The translations under genes were made by a program, and so were the position numbers. A DNA stretch of 64,000 bases from Azospirillum lipoferum (GTDB lineage Bacteria > Pseudomonadota > Alphaproteobacteria > Azospirillales > Azospirillaceae), in NCBI RefSeq assembly GCF_024170005.1, contig NZ_JALJXJ010000007.1:62001-126000 (forward strand). Direction: 5' to 3'. Under the pieces are notes generated by a model that ran no database searches, was not told the origin of the DNA, and saw nothing but the letters and a program-made list of their open reading frames with translations. Each line of letters opens with the position of its first letter. Position 1 is the first letter of the stretch. This document shows, in pieces, positions 39,651 through 48,956 of this stretch.

Positions 39651-40625
39651 CTAGGCGCTGCGATCCGCCGTGTCGATGGTGATGCCGCCCTGCACCGCGC
39701 GCGACACGCAGGTGCACATCCGCTTGCCCTCGTCCTTCTGGCGGTCGCTGAAGAAGACGTCGCGATGGTCCAGGGCGCCGTCGACATCCAGCACTTTCAC
39801 GGTGCACAGCCCGCACTCGCCGCGCCGGCAGTCGGAGATCATCGCCACCCCGGCCGCCTCCAGCGCGTCCAGCATGGTCCGGTTCTGCGGCACCTGCACC
39901 TCCAGCCCCAGGCGGGGGATACGGACGGTGAAGGGCTCCGCCGCGAAGCGCCCGGTGTTGCCGAAGGTCTCGAAACGCAAATTGGCGGCGGGCCGGCCGC
40001 TGTCGCGCCACAGGCGGCGGACGGCGTCGAGCAGGCCGATCGGGCCGCAGACATACAGCTCGCCATCGGGGGCCAGCGCCGCCACGGCGCCAGGCAGGTC
40101 GGGCCGTTGCCCCTCCTCCTCGACGGCGATCTCCAGCCGGTCGCCGATCCGCTCGCGCAGCTCGTCGGCGAAGGCGAGATCGCCGCGCGAGCGGCAGCCG
40201 TAGAGCAGGCGGAAGTCCGCCCCCTTCTCCGCCAGCGCCAGGGCCATGCTGTAGATCGGCGTGATGCCGATGCCGCCGGCGACCAGCAGATACTGCGGCC
40301 GACCATGGGCCAGCGGGAACAGGTTGCGCGGCGGCGTGATCGACAGCCGGGCACCGGGGGCCAGCGACCACAGATAGGCCGAGCCGCCGCGGCTCTGCGG
40401 CATGCGCTTCACCGCGATCCTGTATACAGAGTCGCGGCAGGGGCCGACGACGGAGTAGGAGCGGGTATCCGGCCGCTCGCCGATGCGGACCGCCACCGAG
40501 ATATGGCTTCCCGGCGGCGGCGGTTCGAACCACCCTCCAGGCTCGATGTCGAACAGGCGGATGTCGTCGGCGATGTCGGCCACCGAGCGCAGCCGGGCCT
40601 CACGCCAATCGGACTCAACAGGCAT
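39651..40625 (-). CDS. vanB: Vanillate O-demethylase-type reductase (ferredoxin/FMN)
   Basis: 324 aa, passing electrons from NAD(P)H through a flavin and a [2Fe-2S] centre to the Rieske oxygenase. Residues ~1-100 are the flavin domain (TRSYSVVG), ~105-225 the NAD domain (LLVAGGIGITPIYSM, YVCGPIGLLDAV), ~235-324 a plant-type ferredoxin with CRRGECGLC and the later Cys in RMCTC. This flavin-NAD-ferredoxin order is that of VanB/phthalate dioxygenase reductases. It is separated from the oxygenase by a GntR gene, unusual for vanAB pairs. Confidence 0.88.
   Translation of the reverse strand: MPVESDWREARLRSVADIADDIRLFDIEPGGWFEPPPPGSHISVAVRIGERPDTRSYSVVGPCRDSVYRIAVKRMPQSRGGSAYLWSLAPGARLSITPPRNLFPLAHGRPQYLLVAGGIGITPIYSMALALAEKGADFRLLYGCRSRGDLAFADELRERIGDRLEIAVEEEGQRPDLPGAVAALAPDGELYVCGPIGLLDAVRRLWRDSGRPAANLRFETFGNTGRFAAEPFTVRIPRLGLEVQVPQNRTMLDALEAAGVAMISDCRRGECGLCTVKVLDVDGALDHRDVFFSDRQKDEGKRMCTCVSRAVQGGITIDTADRSA
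40420..40429. promoter_or_regulatory. GTATAC palindrome inside vanB
   Basis: CTGTATACAG, a 10-bp perfect palindrome sharing the TGTATACA core with the site upstream of vanA at 42571, lies within the vanB coding region. It may be a secondary GntR site or chance. Confidence 0.2.
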
Positions 40626-40665
40626 ATCGGGTCTCCACGCGACAGGCGGATGAGGAAACGGGGGA

Positions 40666-41427
40666 TCAGGCGCGCTCGCGCTGGCGGATCAGCGACGCGC
40701 CGGGAATGCGGTCAAGCTGCTGCTGGTTCGACAGGGCGATCTGCAGGTTGCGCTGGGTGATGCGGGAATGCTCGCGCGCCAGCGCCTCCGCCCGGCCACC
40801 CTCGCCATGCTCGATCGCCTCCAGGATGGAACGGTGATGCTCCTGCGCGATCGACAGGATCTCCCGCGATTCCGGCAGTTCCGACTGGACGAAGACGAAG
40901 GCGTTGGGCGAAGCGAAGGGCAGATGCAGGATGCGCTCGATCGACCGCTTCAGCACCGCGCTCGCCGCCAGATCCACCAGCAGGCTGTGGAAGCGGTCGT
41001 TGAGCCGGATATAGTCGGAGAAGTCATCCATGCTCAGCTCGCGCCGGCGGATCAGCGCGTCCAGACTGCCGACGCAGTCGCGGATCTCCGCCAGTTCGGC
41101 GCGGTCCGGCCGGCGTTCGGCGGCGCGGCGGGCGGCCATGCCCTCCATCGTGCCGCGCAGCTCGATGGAATCGGCGATGTCCTGGTCGCTGAACTCCCGC
41201 ACCACGAAGCCGCCGGTGGCGAGGCAATCCACCAGCCCCTCCTCCTCCAGGCGGACCAGCGCCATCCGGATCGGGGTGCGCGAGACGCCCAGCCGGTCGA
41301 CGATGCTCAGTTCCGCGACCCGCTCGCCCGGCGGCAGCTCGCCGTTCAGCACCATCTCGCGCAGCTTCAGCAGCGCCTTGACCGTCTGGGCGTTGCGCGG
41401 CTTGTCGTCCGCGGCGGCGGCGGTCAT
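40666..41427 (-). CDS. GntR-family (FCD) regulator of the vanA operon
   Basis: 253 aa from ATG 41427, whose ATGA overlaps the oxygenase stop. Residues ~17-80 are the GntR winged helix (LREMVLNGELPPGERVAELSIVDRLGVSRTPIRMAL); the rest is an FCD effector domain with Asp/His positions fitting metal binding (LNDRFHSLLVDLA, AQEHHRSILEAIE). VanR-type repressors of this family respond to vanillate. A perfect GTTGTATACAAC in front of the operon is its probable operator. Its location between the two oxygenase subunits makes it part of the operon it should control (autoregulation). Confidence 0.88.
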   Translation of the reverse strand: MTAAAADDKPRNAQTVKALLKLREMVLNGELPPGERVAELSIVDRLGVSRTPIRMALVRLEEEGLVDCLATGGFVVREFSDQDIADSIELRGTMEGMAARRAAERRPDRAELAEIRDCVGSLDALIRRRELSMDDFSDYIRLNDRFHSLLVDLAASAVLKRSIERILHLPFASPNAFVFVQSELPESREILSIAQEHHRSILEAIEHGEGGRAEALAREHSRITQRNLQIALSNQQQLDRIPGASLIRQRERA

Positions 41428-42509
41428 TCCGCGGCCATGCGGGGTTGGGGTGCCGCGCCGTTCTCCGCCGCGATCATCCCGTCGATCAGCCGGCGCGCCC
41501 ACAGGGCGCCCGCATCGATGTTGAGGTTGTAGAAAGGCTGGCGCCGGTTGCGGTCGATCGCCGTCTGCTGCGCCTCCAGCACGGCGTGGTCCTGGTCGTA
41601 GACGCCGCGCCCGTCATTGACGTGAGCGAGGTTGAGCTGCTTCGTCAGCTCCGCGTCGTCGGTGCGGTAGGTGCGGACGAAGTTCCAGAAATAATGGCAG
41701 CTCGTCTCGCTTTCCGGCGTGATCGCGGCGAGGAAGCAGCCATTGACCCCCTGCGAGCGGTCGCCGGCGCGGGCGCCGGTTCCGGTCAGCGCCACGCCGA
41801 CATCGCCGACCACCGTCGACGGCGCCTGGAACAGGATGATCTGCCAGCGGTCCACCCGGCCGCTGCGGCCGGTCGACGCCAGTTGACAGGCCCAGAAGGG
41901 CGGCGGCTCGATGTCCTCCATCCAGCGTTCCACCGTCGCGGTGCGGTCGGTGTGGGTGACCTCGAACGGCGTGCGGGTGATGGCGTCGTCGCCGATGCTG
42001 CCGGCATGGACATAGGTCTCGTGGGTCAAGTCCATCAGATTGTCGGTGACCAGCCGGTAGTCGCATTTCAGGCTGTAGAAGGTGCCGCCCTCCCCCACCC
42101 AGTCGGTTCCGTCGTTCCAGTGGAAGTCGGGAATGCGGTCGGGATCGGCCAGCGCCGGGTCGCCCATCCAGATCCAGACCAGCCGGTGCCGCTCGACCAC
42201 CGGAAAGCTCCGCACGCAGGCCGACGGGTTGATGGTTTCCTGCGCCGGCATATGGGTGCAGCGCCCGCCGGCGTCGAACACCAGCCCGTGATAACCGCAG
42301 ACGACCTGATCGCCGTCCAGCCGGCCGAGCGACAGCGGCAGCAGCCGGTGCCAGCAGGCGTCCTCCAGGGCCGCGACCTCGCCGGTGGTGCGGCGGTACA
42401 GCACGGCGTCCTTGCCGCAGATCGTCCGCGGTGTCAGCGCGCGCCCGATCTCGTGCCCCCAGGCGGCGGCATACCAGGAATTCATGGGAAATGACTTGGC
42501 GTCCGACAC
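41424..42509 (-). CDS. vanA: Rieske oxygenase, vanillate O-demethylase-type alpha subunit
   Basis: 361 aa from GTG 42509, where GGAGGAG lies 3 nt upstream and the family's MNSWY-type N-terminus (MSDAKSFPMNSWYAAAW) follows; ATG 42539 is in frame but lacks a ribosome site. The Rieske site is CWHRLLPLSLG...CGYHGL and the mononuclear iron site is NLMDLTHETYVHAG (Asp, two His). VanA-type enzymes remove the methyl of methoxybenzoates as formaldehyde using O2 and electrons from VanB. The exact substrate (vanillate, veratrate, isovanillate or related) cannot be fixed. First gene of the vanA-gntR-vanB-liv operon. Confidence 0.87.
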   Translation of the reverse strand: MSDAKSFPMNSWYAAAWGHEIGRALTPRTICGKDAVLYRRTTGEVAALEDACWHRLLPLSLGRLDGDQVVCGYHGLVFDAGGRCTHMPAQETINPSACVRSFPVVERHRLVWIWMGDPALADPDRIPDFHWNDGTDWVGEGGTFYSLKCDYRLVTDNLMDLTHETYVHAGSIGDDAITRTPFEVTHTDRTATVERWMEDIEPPPFWACQLASTGRSGRVDRWQIILFQAPSTVVGDVGVALTGTGARAGDRSQGVNGCFLAAITPESETSCHYFWNFVRTYRTDDAELTKQLNLAHVNDGRGVYDQDHAVLEAQQTAIDRNRRQPFYNLNIDAGALWARRLIDGMIAAENGAAPQPRMAAE

Positions 42510-42570
42510 CGGCTCCTCCCTCTCAGCGGTGATGGCCATGCGATTGGATTGGAGTATAGTGTCGCTGATT

Positions 42571-42582
42571 GTTGTATACAAC
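42571..42582. promoter_or_regulatory. Putative GntR (VanR-like) operator before vanA
   Basis: GTTGTATACAAC is a perfect 12-bp palindrome of the FCD-GntR type (T-GTATAC-A core), flanked by GATT and GAATC that extend the dyad with a 1-nt slip. It lies 62 nt upstream of the vanA start codon in an AT-rich promoter-like region. Confidence 0.6.
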
Positions 42583-42785
42583 GAATCATTTGTGGACAAA
42601 ATAATTATGGATATTCCCTGGCTTCCTGCGCCATTCGCGCCGCTCCCGCTGCGTCGCCTCCTCATGGAATGTATCCAATTCCGGGCTTTGTGAACTGCGC
42701 TGCGCTTCAGGAGGCCCCCTCTGCCGGGAGGGAGCGGTGCAGTGTCGGCACCGGCCGGCTTCGCCCCACCCCCGTCCGCCGGCGG

Positions 42786-43127
42786 TCATGCGGCAGGCGG
42801 TCCCATCGCGCTGGCGAGGATGAGCACGCCGAGCGCGATCAGGCCCATTCCCATCAATGCCTGCGTGTCCAGCCTCTCGCCGAACAGGCACCAGCCGCCG
42901 ATGGCGGCGCCGGCCATGCCGAACCCGGCCCACACCGAATAGACGAGCGAGACAGGAAAGCGCTGGAGCGAGGCCGACAGCAGCCAGAAGGACAGTCCAT
43001 AGCCGGCGGCCACGACGGCCAGCGGTCCGATCCGGGTCATGCCGTCCGACGCCTTCAGGGCGATCGTGGCGCTGATTTCCGCCAGGATCGCCAGGGCGAG
43101 CAGACCGTAGCCCACCGCCGCGGTCAT
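42786..43127 (-). CDS. Small multidrug resistance (SMR) transporter
   Basis: 113 aa, four membrane helices, the SMR length. The essential Glu is in helix 1 (ALAILAEISATIALKASDGM, E17), and GLSFWLLSASLQRFPVSLVYSVWAGFGMAGAAIG is the family core. EmrE-like members export cationic drugs, others guanidinium or polyamines. ATG 43127 overlaps the upstream reductase stop (ATGA), so translation is coupled; the partnership suggests export of a compound related to the reductase's product. Confidence 0.87.
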   Translation of the reverse strand: MTAAVGYGLLALAILAEISATIALKASDGMTRIGPLAVVAAGYGLSFWLLSASLQRFPVSLVYSVWAGFGMAGAAIGGWCLFGERLDTQALMGMGLIALGVLILASAMGPPAA

Positions 43128-44290
43128 GCCGCCACCGGCTTCGGCAGGCTTTCCGGAACGCCGTCGAACATCCCGAGATCGTCGGCGAACTGGTCGATGA
43201 TCGACAGGCCGCTGGGCGCGGACAGGCAGGCCGGCAGATACTCCGCCAGCGTCGGCGGCAGCGCGAAGCCTTCGGCGGCCAGACGGTCATTGTCGAAGGC
43301 GACGCCGAGCGTGCTGAACTGGTAATAGGAGCGCATCGCCCGCAGCATCGCGAGTTGCAGCGGCCCGCCGAGGCCGAACGCCATCTCGAAGCGGGCGCGG
43401 AGAATCTTCCAGTCCCCGGCGTCGAACCGGCTGTAGTCGCGGGGACCGCCCTGGGGGTCGCAGCGCTCGAAGGCGGCGGCCAGATCGCTCCAGCGCGTGC
43501 GTTTGCGCAGCCCGGCGGAAAGGTGATAGCTGTCGTAGGCCAGTTCCGGCTTCAGCATCAGCCCGACCAGAACCTCGGCGGTCCAGTCGACGGGAACGAC
43601 GTCGATGCCGCCGTCAAGGTCGCCCGCCACCAGACGCAGCCGGTCGCCGGCACGGAACATCCAGAAGATGCTGCTGCTGGGGATGCAGCCGAGCGTCCGG
43701 TGGCCGGTGACGATCGATGGGCGCACCATCACGGCCGGCAGGTCGGCGAACTCGTGCCGCAGCATCGCCTCGGTCGCCGCCTTGGTCCGGGTGTAGGGCA
43801 CGATATGCTCGGCGGCCGGGGCCGGCGCATCCGCTTCCCGGACCAGCGGCGGCGGGTTGCCTCCGCAGATCATCGCGGTGCCGCCGTAGAGGAAGCGGCA
43901 GAGGTTCGGCATCCGCCGGGCGCGCTCCGCCAGGGCGCGGGTGCCCTCGACATTGACGCGGTGGCAGTGCTCCTGCGCCCGGAAGGAGGTGTCGGCGGCG
44001 AGATGCAGGATGTGGGTGACCGCATCCAGGCGGCGGTCCTCCAGGCTCGGCGGGGCGGTGATGTCGCCGACGACGATCTCGACGCGCCCGATGGCCTCGC
44101 GGGCGGCCTCGGCGGCCATGAAGCGGGACAGGTTTTCCAGCAGCCGGGCACGGGCACGGGCCGCATTGCTGCCGCGGACGAGGCAGATCCAGCGGGTTTC
44201 CGGGCGGGCTTCCGGATGGCTGCCGAGGCCGTGGGCGAGCACCGCGCCGCCGATGAAGCCGGTGGCGCCGGTCAGGAGAACGGTCGTCAT
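43124..44290 (-). CDS. Thioester-reductase-like NAD-binding protein (male-sterility SDR)
   Basis: 388 aa: TGATGFIGGAV at the N-terminus, VGDITAP, HLAADTSF, then PYTRTKAATEAML (Y166/K170) and VMVRPSIVTGHRTLG. This is the NAD_binding_4 type found in fatty acyl-CoA reductases and in the terminal reductase domains of peptide/carboxylate synthetases. Here it stands alone without an adenylation or carrier domain, so an acyl-CoA or free acyl carrier substrate is likely. It is coupled to the SMR gene downstream and divergent from an exporter. The substrate is unknown. The start ATG 44290 gives the motif at the usual distance. Confidence 0.8.
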   Translation of the reverse strand: MTTVLLTGATGFIGGAVLAHGLGSHPEARPETRWICLVRGSNAARARARLLENLSRFMAAEAAREAIGRVEIVVGDITAPPSLEDRRLDAVTHILHLAADTSFRAQEHCHRVNVEGTRALAERARRMPNLCRFLYGGTAMICGGNPPPLVREADAPAPAAEHIVPYTRTKAATEAMLRHEFADLPAVMVRPSIVTGHRTLGCIPSSSIFWMFRAGDRLRLVAGDLDGGIDVVPVDWTAEVLVGLMLKPELAYDSYHLSAGLRKRTRWSDLAAAFERCDPQGGPRDYSRFDAGDWKILRARFEMAFGLGGPLQLAMLRAMRSYYQFSTLGVAFDNDRLAAEGFALPPTLAEYLPACLSAPSGLSIIDQFADDLGMFDGVPESLPKPVAA

Positions 44291-44560
44291 GTCCAGATGG
44301 TCCTTCGTCAATGGGGAGATCAGGGCTGCGTCGCGATCCGGCGACGGTGGCTGGCCGACGATGTCCCATCGCACTGTGCAGATTGTGTGGAGCGTCCGTC
44401 GATGCCCGGTCGGCTCCCGGATCCCCACCCTTCCCCGCCCTTTCCTCCCTCGCCCGCCCCCCTTGCCCGGCATCTCTGCACGATCTTGACACTTGCCCGA
44501 CCGCAGCTTGACGGCCTGCGGGCATCTGTCTTCCGCGCATCGCGTGGAAAGGTTTTCTCG

Positions 44561-45688
44561 ATGGTTTCGCTCGCTCGACAGACACTCGTACATGAATGGA
44601 AGCGCTTCGCCGCGGCGATCCTGACCCTGGCCTTCTCCGGCCTGCTGATCCTGGTCCAGGTCGGCCTGCTGCTGGGGCAGCTCGACGCCTTCACCCTTCC
44701 GGTGACCCGCGCCCGGGCGGATCTGTGGGTCACGGCGGCGAACATCCGCAGCTGGGACCAGTCGACCATCGTCCCGGCCCGGAGCGAGGGATTGTTCTGG
44801 TCGCACCCGGCCATCCGCGACGTCCGCGAGATGGCGATCGGCTATGCCGACTGGAAGACGGGGAACGGCACGCGCCAGAGCGTGATGGTGGTCGGCGTCC
44901 CGCTCCAGCCCGGCGCGCTTGCCGGATTCCAGGGAGTCCCGGCCGAAACCCTGGCCATCCTGTCCCATCCCGACAGCGTGGTGGTGGACGCCGCCGATAT
45001 GGACAAGCTGGGGGCGGAGGTCGGCGGCACGGCGGAGATCGCCGGAAAGCGCGTGACCGTCGGCGGCATCGTCCATGGCTTCCGCAGCAACCTGATGCCG
45101 CTGGTCTTCGCCTCGCCCGCTTCGCTGCGGCAGATCGCCATGGACGGCGGGACCGGCGGCCCGCCCTATTTCCTGCTGAAGCTCGATCCGCGCTTCGATG
45201 TCGCGACCGTCCGCGACCAACTCGAAGCCGCCGACACCGCCGACAGCTACGCCATCGCCACGCCGGACGAGCTGACCTGGATGTCGGCGCGGTTCTGGCT
45301 GGAGGAGTCGGGGGCCGGCACCTCCTTCGGCTTCTCGATGCTGCTGGCCCTGCTGGTCGGCGTCGGCGTGACCGGCCAGACCCTGCGCGGGGCGGTGATC
45401 GCCTCGCTGAAGGAATATGCCACGCTGCGCGCGCTCGGCGTCCGCGTCGGCCAGCTGCGCGCCATCGTCCTGGAGCAATCGCTCTGGGTGGCGCTGGCCG
45501 GCAACGTCGCGATGTTCGCGATCGCCGCCGCCCTCTGCGGCGTCGCCTGGTTCCTCGACATTCCGCTGGTGATGAGCCTTTGGCTCTGCGCCGTCACCAG
45601 CCTGTTCGTCACGGCCATCGCCTGCGTCTCCGGGCTGCTCTCGCTGTCGGTCCTGTACCGCAGCGAACCGGCCGACCTGCTGCGATAA
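44561..45688 (+). CDS. FtsX-like ABC exporter permease (DevC-type)
   Basis: 375 aa: N-terminal helix (~15-40), periplasmic MacB-like domain, then three C-terminal helices (FGFSMLLALLVGVGVTGQTL, ALRALGVRVGQLRAIVLEQSLWVALAG and the last pair). The pattern matches DevC permeases of DevBCA exporters. An upstream GGAAAGG supports ATG 44561. With the ATPase and fusion protein downstream and a NodT-type outer-membrane protein it forms a complete tripartite efflux system that probably exports a lipid- or siderophore-like molecule. Confidence 0.85.
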   Translation: MVSLARQTLVHEWKRFAAAILTLAFSGLLILVQVGLLLGQLDAFTLPVTRARADLWVTAANIRSWDQSTIVPARSEGLFWSHPAIRDVREMAIGYADWKTGNGTRQSVMVVGVPLQPGALAGFQGVPAETLAILSHPDSVVVDAADMDKLGAEVGGTAEIAGKRVTVGGIVHGFRSNLMPLVFASPASLRQIAMDGGTGGPPYFLLKLDPRFDVATVRDQLEAADTADSYAIATPDELTWMSARFWLEESGAGTSFGFSMLLALLVGVGVTGQTLRGAVIASLKEYATLRALGVRVGQLRAIVLEQSLWVALAGNVAMFAIAAALCGVAWFLDIPLVMSLWLCAVTSLFVTAIACVSGLLSLSVLYRSEPADLLR

Positions 45689-45700
45689 GGACACCCCAAG

Positions 45701-46447
45701 ATGCTCGTTTCCTCCGACACGCCGGCGCTCGCCGCCCACGGCCTGTTCAAATCCTACAGCAGCGGCGACAGCCGGATGGACATCCTGAAGGGTATCGACC
45801 TGACGGCGCGCTGCGGCGAGCTGACCCTGCTGATGGGACCGTCCGGTTCCGGCAAATCGACGCTGATGGCGGTGCTGGCCGGCCTGTCGCGCCCCGACCG
45901 GGGACGGGTCGACATTCTCGGCCAGCCCACCGGCTGCCTCGGCGACGACGAGCTGACCGCGATCCGCCTGCGCCATTGCGGCTTCATCTTCCAAAGCCCG
46001 AACCTGTTCGGTGCGCTCGATGCGCTGGATCAGGTCCGTCTCGTCCTGCAGATGACCGGCACCCCGGCGGCGGAGATCGAGGCGCGGGCTCGCCGGGCGC
46101 TGACCGAGGTCGGGCTGGCCGACCGCGCCCATCTGAAGCCGGCGGCGCTGTCCGGCGGCGAAAAGCAGCGCGTCGCCATCGCGCGCGCCCTGGTGAAGCG
46201 CCCCACCCTGCTGTTCGCCGACGAGCCGACCTCGGCGCTCGACCGCTACAACGGCGACATGGTCACCCTCATCCTGCGCCGCATCGCCCATCTGCACCGG
46301 GCGGCGGTGCTGTGCGTCACCCATGACAGCCGCCTGATCGCCCATGCCGACCGCGTCGTCACCATCGAGGACGGGCGCATCCTGTCGGACGAGCGGACCG
46401 GCTGCGCCCCTTCTCCTGACCGGGTATCCGACAATGCCGCGCCTTAA
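45701..46447 (+). CDS. ABC exporter ATPase (DevA/LolD-type)
   Basis: 248 aa: Walker [11 protein letters not shown]-loop IFQSPNLF, signature [15 protein letters not shown], Walker [13 protein letters not shown], His switch [15 protein letters not shown]. Its length and motifs match the MacB/LolD/DevA group. It lies 12 nt after the permease; its last 14 nt overlap the fusion-protein gene. Confidence 0.9.
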   Translation: MLVSSDTPALAAHGLFKSYSSGDSRMDILKGIDLTARCGELTLLMGPSGSGKSTLMAVLAGLSRPDRGRVDILGQPTGCLGDDELTAIRLRHCGFIFQSPNLFGALDALDQVRLVLQMTGTPAAEIEARARRALTEVGLADRAHLKPAALSGGEKQRVAIARALVKRPTLLFADEPTSALDRYNGDMVTLILRRIAHLHRAAVLCVTHDSRLIAHADRVVTIEDGRILSDERTGCAPSPDRVSDNAAP

Positions 46448-47402
46448 GAAAATCATCCTGGCCGGACTGCTGTCCGTGGCCGCCGGTTCGGGCATCGGGG
46501 CGGTGTATTCCGCGGTGGTGGCGGACGAGCCGCAAGCCGGGACCGCCGTAGACGGCCAGCCTCTGTCCGTCGGCCTGCCGGTCGTGGCCGCCGGTCGCGG
46601 CCGTGTCGATGTCGATGGCGGCATGATCCAGATCGCCGCCCAGCGGGACGGCGTCATCACGGACATCTTCGTGGCGGAAGGTGCCGACGTGCGGGCCGGC
46701 GACCTGCTGGCGCGCCAGGACGACCGCACCGCCCGCGCCGCCCTGGAGGAGGCCAAGGCCGCGCTTGCCGAGACGGTGGCGCGCGGCGGCCCCCTGCGGG
46801 TCCGCATCGCCGCCAGCCGGCGGGAGCGCAACCGTCTCGACCGCCTGCGCCGTGACGGCGCCGAGGCGTCGAGGCTGTATGACGAGGCGCAGAGCCGCCT
46901 GGAGGAGGCCGAGGCCGACCTCGCCGCCCATGATGCGGCTCTCCGCCTCGCCCGCGCGCGCGTCGCCTCGGCGGAGATGGAGATTGCGCAGCGCGAGGTC
47001 CGGGCCCCCGTCGATGGCCGGATCGTCCGGCTGCTCGCCCGCCCCGGCAGCGGGGCCTCGACCCTCAACGTCTCGACCCTGTTCACCCTGGTGCCCAACG
47101 AGCGCTTCATCCTGCGCGTCGACATCGAGGAGCGCCTGATGCGGCAGGTCGTGCCGGGCCAGCCGGTGACCATCCAGTTCGACAGCGCTCCGGAGCCGGT
47201 TTCCGGCGAGGTCCTGCGGATCGGCCAGATCCTGGGGCAGCGCAGGCTCGACCCGAGCGATGCCCAGCAGCGTGTCGACGAGCGCGTGGTGGAGGCGATC
47301 GTTTCGCTGCCGTCGGGCAGCGGGCGGCGCTATCTGATCGGCCAGCGCGGCCTTGCGAAGTTCCTCCCGTCCCCCCGGAGCGGGCAGGAGGGGCGGTCGT
47401 GA
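46434..47402 (+). CDS. HlyD-type membrane fusion protein (DevB-like)
   Basis: 322 aa: one N-terminal membrane helix ([23 protein letters not shown]), a biotinyl-lipoyl-like half with RDGVITDIFVAEGADVRAGDLLARQDD, a coiled-coil hairpin (~100-190, Arg/Ala/Glu-rich) and a return half with VRAPVDGRIVRLLARPGSGAS. This is the periplasmic adaptor of DevBCA-like exporters. ATG 46434 gives this layout; earlier in-frame starts lie inside the ATPase gene. Confidence 0.87.
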   Translation: MPRLKKIILAGLLSVAAGSGIGAVYSAVVADEPQAGTAVDGQPLSVGLPVVAAGRGRVDVDGGMIQIAAQRDGVITDIFVAEGADVRAGDLLARQDDRTARAALEEAKAALAETVARGGPLRVRIAASRRERNRLDRLRRDGAEASRLYDEAQSRLEEAEADLAAHDAALRLARARVASAEMEIAQREVRAPVDGRIVRLLARPGSGASTLNVSTLFTLVPNERFILRVDIEERLMRQVVPGQPVTIQFDSAPEPVSGEVLRIGQILGQRRLDPSDAQQRVDERVVEAIVSLPSGSGRRYLIGQRGLAKFLPSPRSGQEGRS

Positions 47403-48847
47403 CCATCACCGGCAAAGCACCCCGCCCGTCCACCCGGCTCGCCACCCTCTGCGGCATCGCCCTGCTGTCCGGCTGTTCGCTGGCGCCGCCCTATGAACGT
47501 CCCACGGCGCCCATTCCGGCGAGCTATCAGCCATCCCCGGCCGCACCCGGCGCGGCACCCGACAAGGCACAGGCGGCGGCCCAGTGCATGCGCCATCCCG
47601 ATCCGCGGCTCGAACGCCTCGTCGCGGCGGCGCTGGAGCACAACCGCGACCTGAAGATCGCCATGGCCCGCGTCGAGGAGGCGCGGGCGCTGAACGGGCT
47701 TCAGTCCGCCGCCCGCCGTCCCGCCGTCGCCTTCGAGGCGACGAGCACCAATCCGGCCCGGGACAACGAGTCCGCCCATCAGGCCGGGCTCGCCCTGTCG
47801 GCCTACGAGCTGGATTTCTTCGGCAAGGCGAAGAGCCTGTCCGATGCGGCCCTGCACGAGTTCCTGGCGACCGGGCAGGCGCAGCGGACGGTCCGCGTCA
47901 GCCTGATCGCCGAAGTGGCACGGACCTATATCGTGGAACGCGCCGCCGACGCCCGCGCCGCGCTCGCCCGCCACGCCGTCGCGTCACGGCGGAAGGCCGT
48001 CGCCCTGATGGACCACCGGCTGGCCGCCGGTGCCGCCTCGCCCCTGGAGGTGCAGCAGGCGAAGACCCTGGTCGCCGCCGCCGAGGCGGAGCTGATCGAG
48101 CAGGAGCTTTCCCGCGAGCGCGCCGCCAACCAGCTGTCCCTGTTGACCGGATATAGCGATGCCGCAACCGGCCCGGAGGATGCACGCTCCGCTCCGGCTT
48201 TCGGCACCGACGCCTTCGCGGCCGGCTGGGGGCCGCTGCAACCGGGCCTGCCGTCGGAGCTGCTGGCGGCACGGCCGGACATCATGGCGGCGGAACAGCG
48301 GCTGATCGCCGCCAACGCCCAGATCGGCGCGGCACGGGCCGCCTTCTTCCCGTCGATCCGCCTGACGGCGCTGGGGGGCGTCGCCTCCAACGACCTGCGT
48401 TCGCTGTTCACGGCGGGCAGCGCCGCCTGGCAGTTCGTCCCGCAGCTGAGCCTTCCCCTGTTCGACGGCGGGCGGAACCAGTCCAACCTCGATCTGGCGA
48501 AGGCGCGCGAGACCATCGCCGTGGCCGACTATGAGCGGACGATCCAGATCGCCTTCCGGGAGGTGTCCGACGCGCTGGCCGGCCAGACCCTGCTGGAGCG
48601 CGATGTCGCCTCCCGCAGGACGCTGCGCGATCTGGAGGAGAGGCGCCATGCCCTGGCCCTGAAACGCTATCGGGCCGGCGCCGTCGGCTATCTCGACGTG
48701 CTGGACGCGGAACGGAGCCTGTTTGCCGCCGATCAGGCCCTGCTCGACGCCCAGCGGGGCCGTCTGGAGAATGCCGTCACGCTCCATCGCGCGCTGGGCG
48801 GCTCCATTGGCAACTCCCTGGGCGGCTGCCGGCCGGCATCAGGGTAA
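47399..48847 (+). CDS. NodT-type outer-membrane efflux lipoprotein
   Basis: 482 aa, starting at GTG 47399 in a GTGA overlap with the adaptor gene. Lipoprotein signal peptide with lipobox LSGC, then PPYERPTAPIPASYQP, typical of NodT/OprM lipoproteins. Two OEP repeats follow (LKIAMARVEEARAL, AARPDIMAAEQRLIAANAQIGAARAAFFPSIRLTAL). It provides the exit duct of the tripartite exporter. Confidence 0.88.
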   Translation: MTITGKAPRPSTRLATLCGIALLSGCSLAPPYERPTAPIPASYQPSPAAPGAAPDKAQAAAQCMRHPDPRLERLVAAALEHNRDLKIAMARVEEARALNGLQSAARRPAVAFEATSTNPARDNESAHQAGLALSAYELDFFGKAKSLSDAALHEFLATGQAQRTVRVSLIAEVARTYIVERAADARAALARHAVASRRKAVALMDHRLAAGAASPLEVQQAKTLVAAAEAELIEQELSRERAANQLSLLTGYSDAATGPEDARSAPAFGTDAFAAGWGPLQPGLPSELLAARPDIMAAEQRLIAANAQIGAARAAFFPSIRLTALGGVASNDLRSLFTAGSAAWQFVPQLSLPLFDGGRNQSNLDLAKARETIAVADYERTIQIAFREVSDALAGQTLLERDVASRRTLRDLEERRHALALKRYRAGAVGYLDVLDAERSLFAADQALLDAQRGRLENAVTLHRALGGSIGNSLGGCRPASG

Positions 48848-48956
48848 AACCGGCCCTTGTACCACGGACCGGATGGAGCGAAGTCTTGGCTGCAATTCTG
48901 GGGAACCCTGCCGGGCCGTGTGGCCGCCGGATGGTGTCGGGAAGACGAAGGACGAC

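Noticed and set aside
44486..44491. TTGACA as the -35 box of a sigma-70 promoter before the exporter operon
   Set aside because: No -10 sequence at 16-18 bp spacing.
43124..47173. 1349-codon minus-strand frame
   Set aside because: Only its last 388 codons (43124-44290) encode a real protein; the upstream part is antisense to the DevBCA genes.
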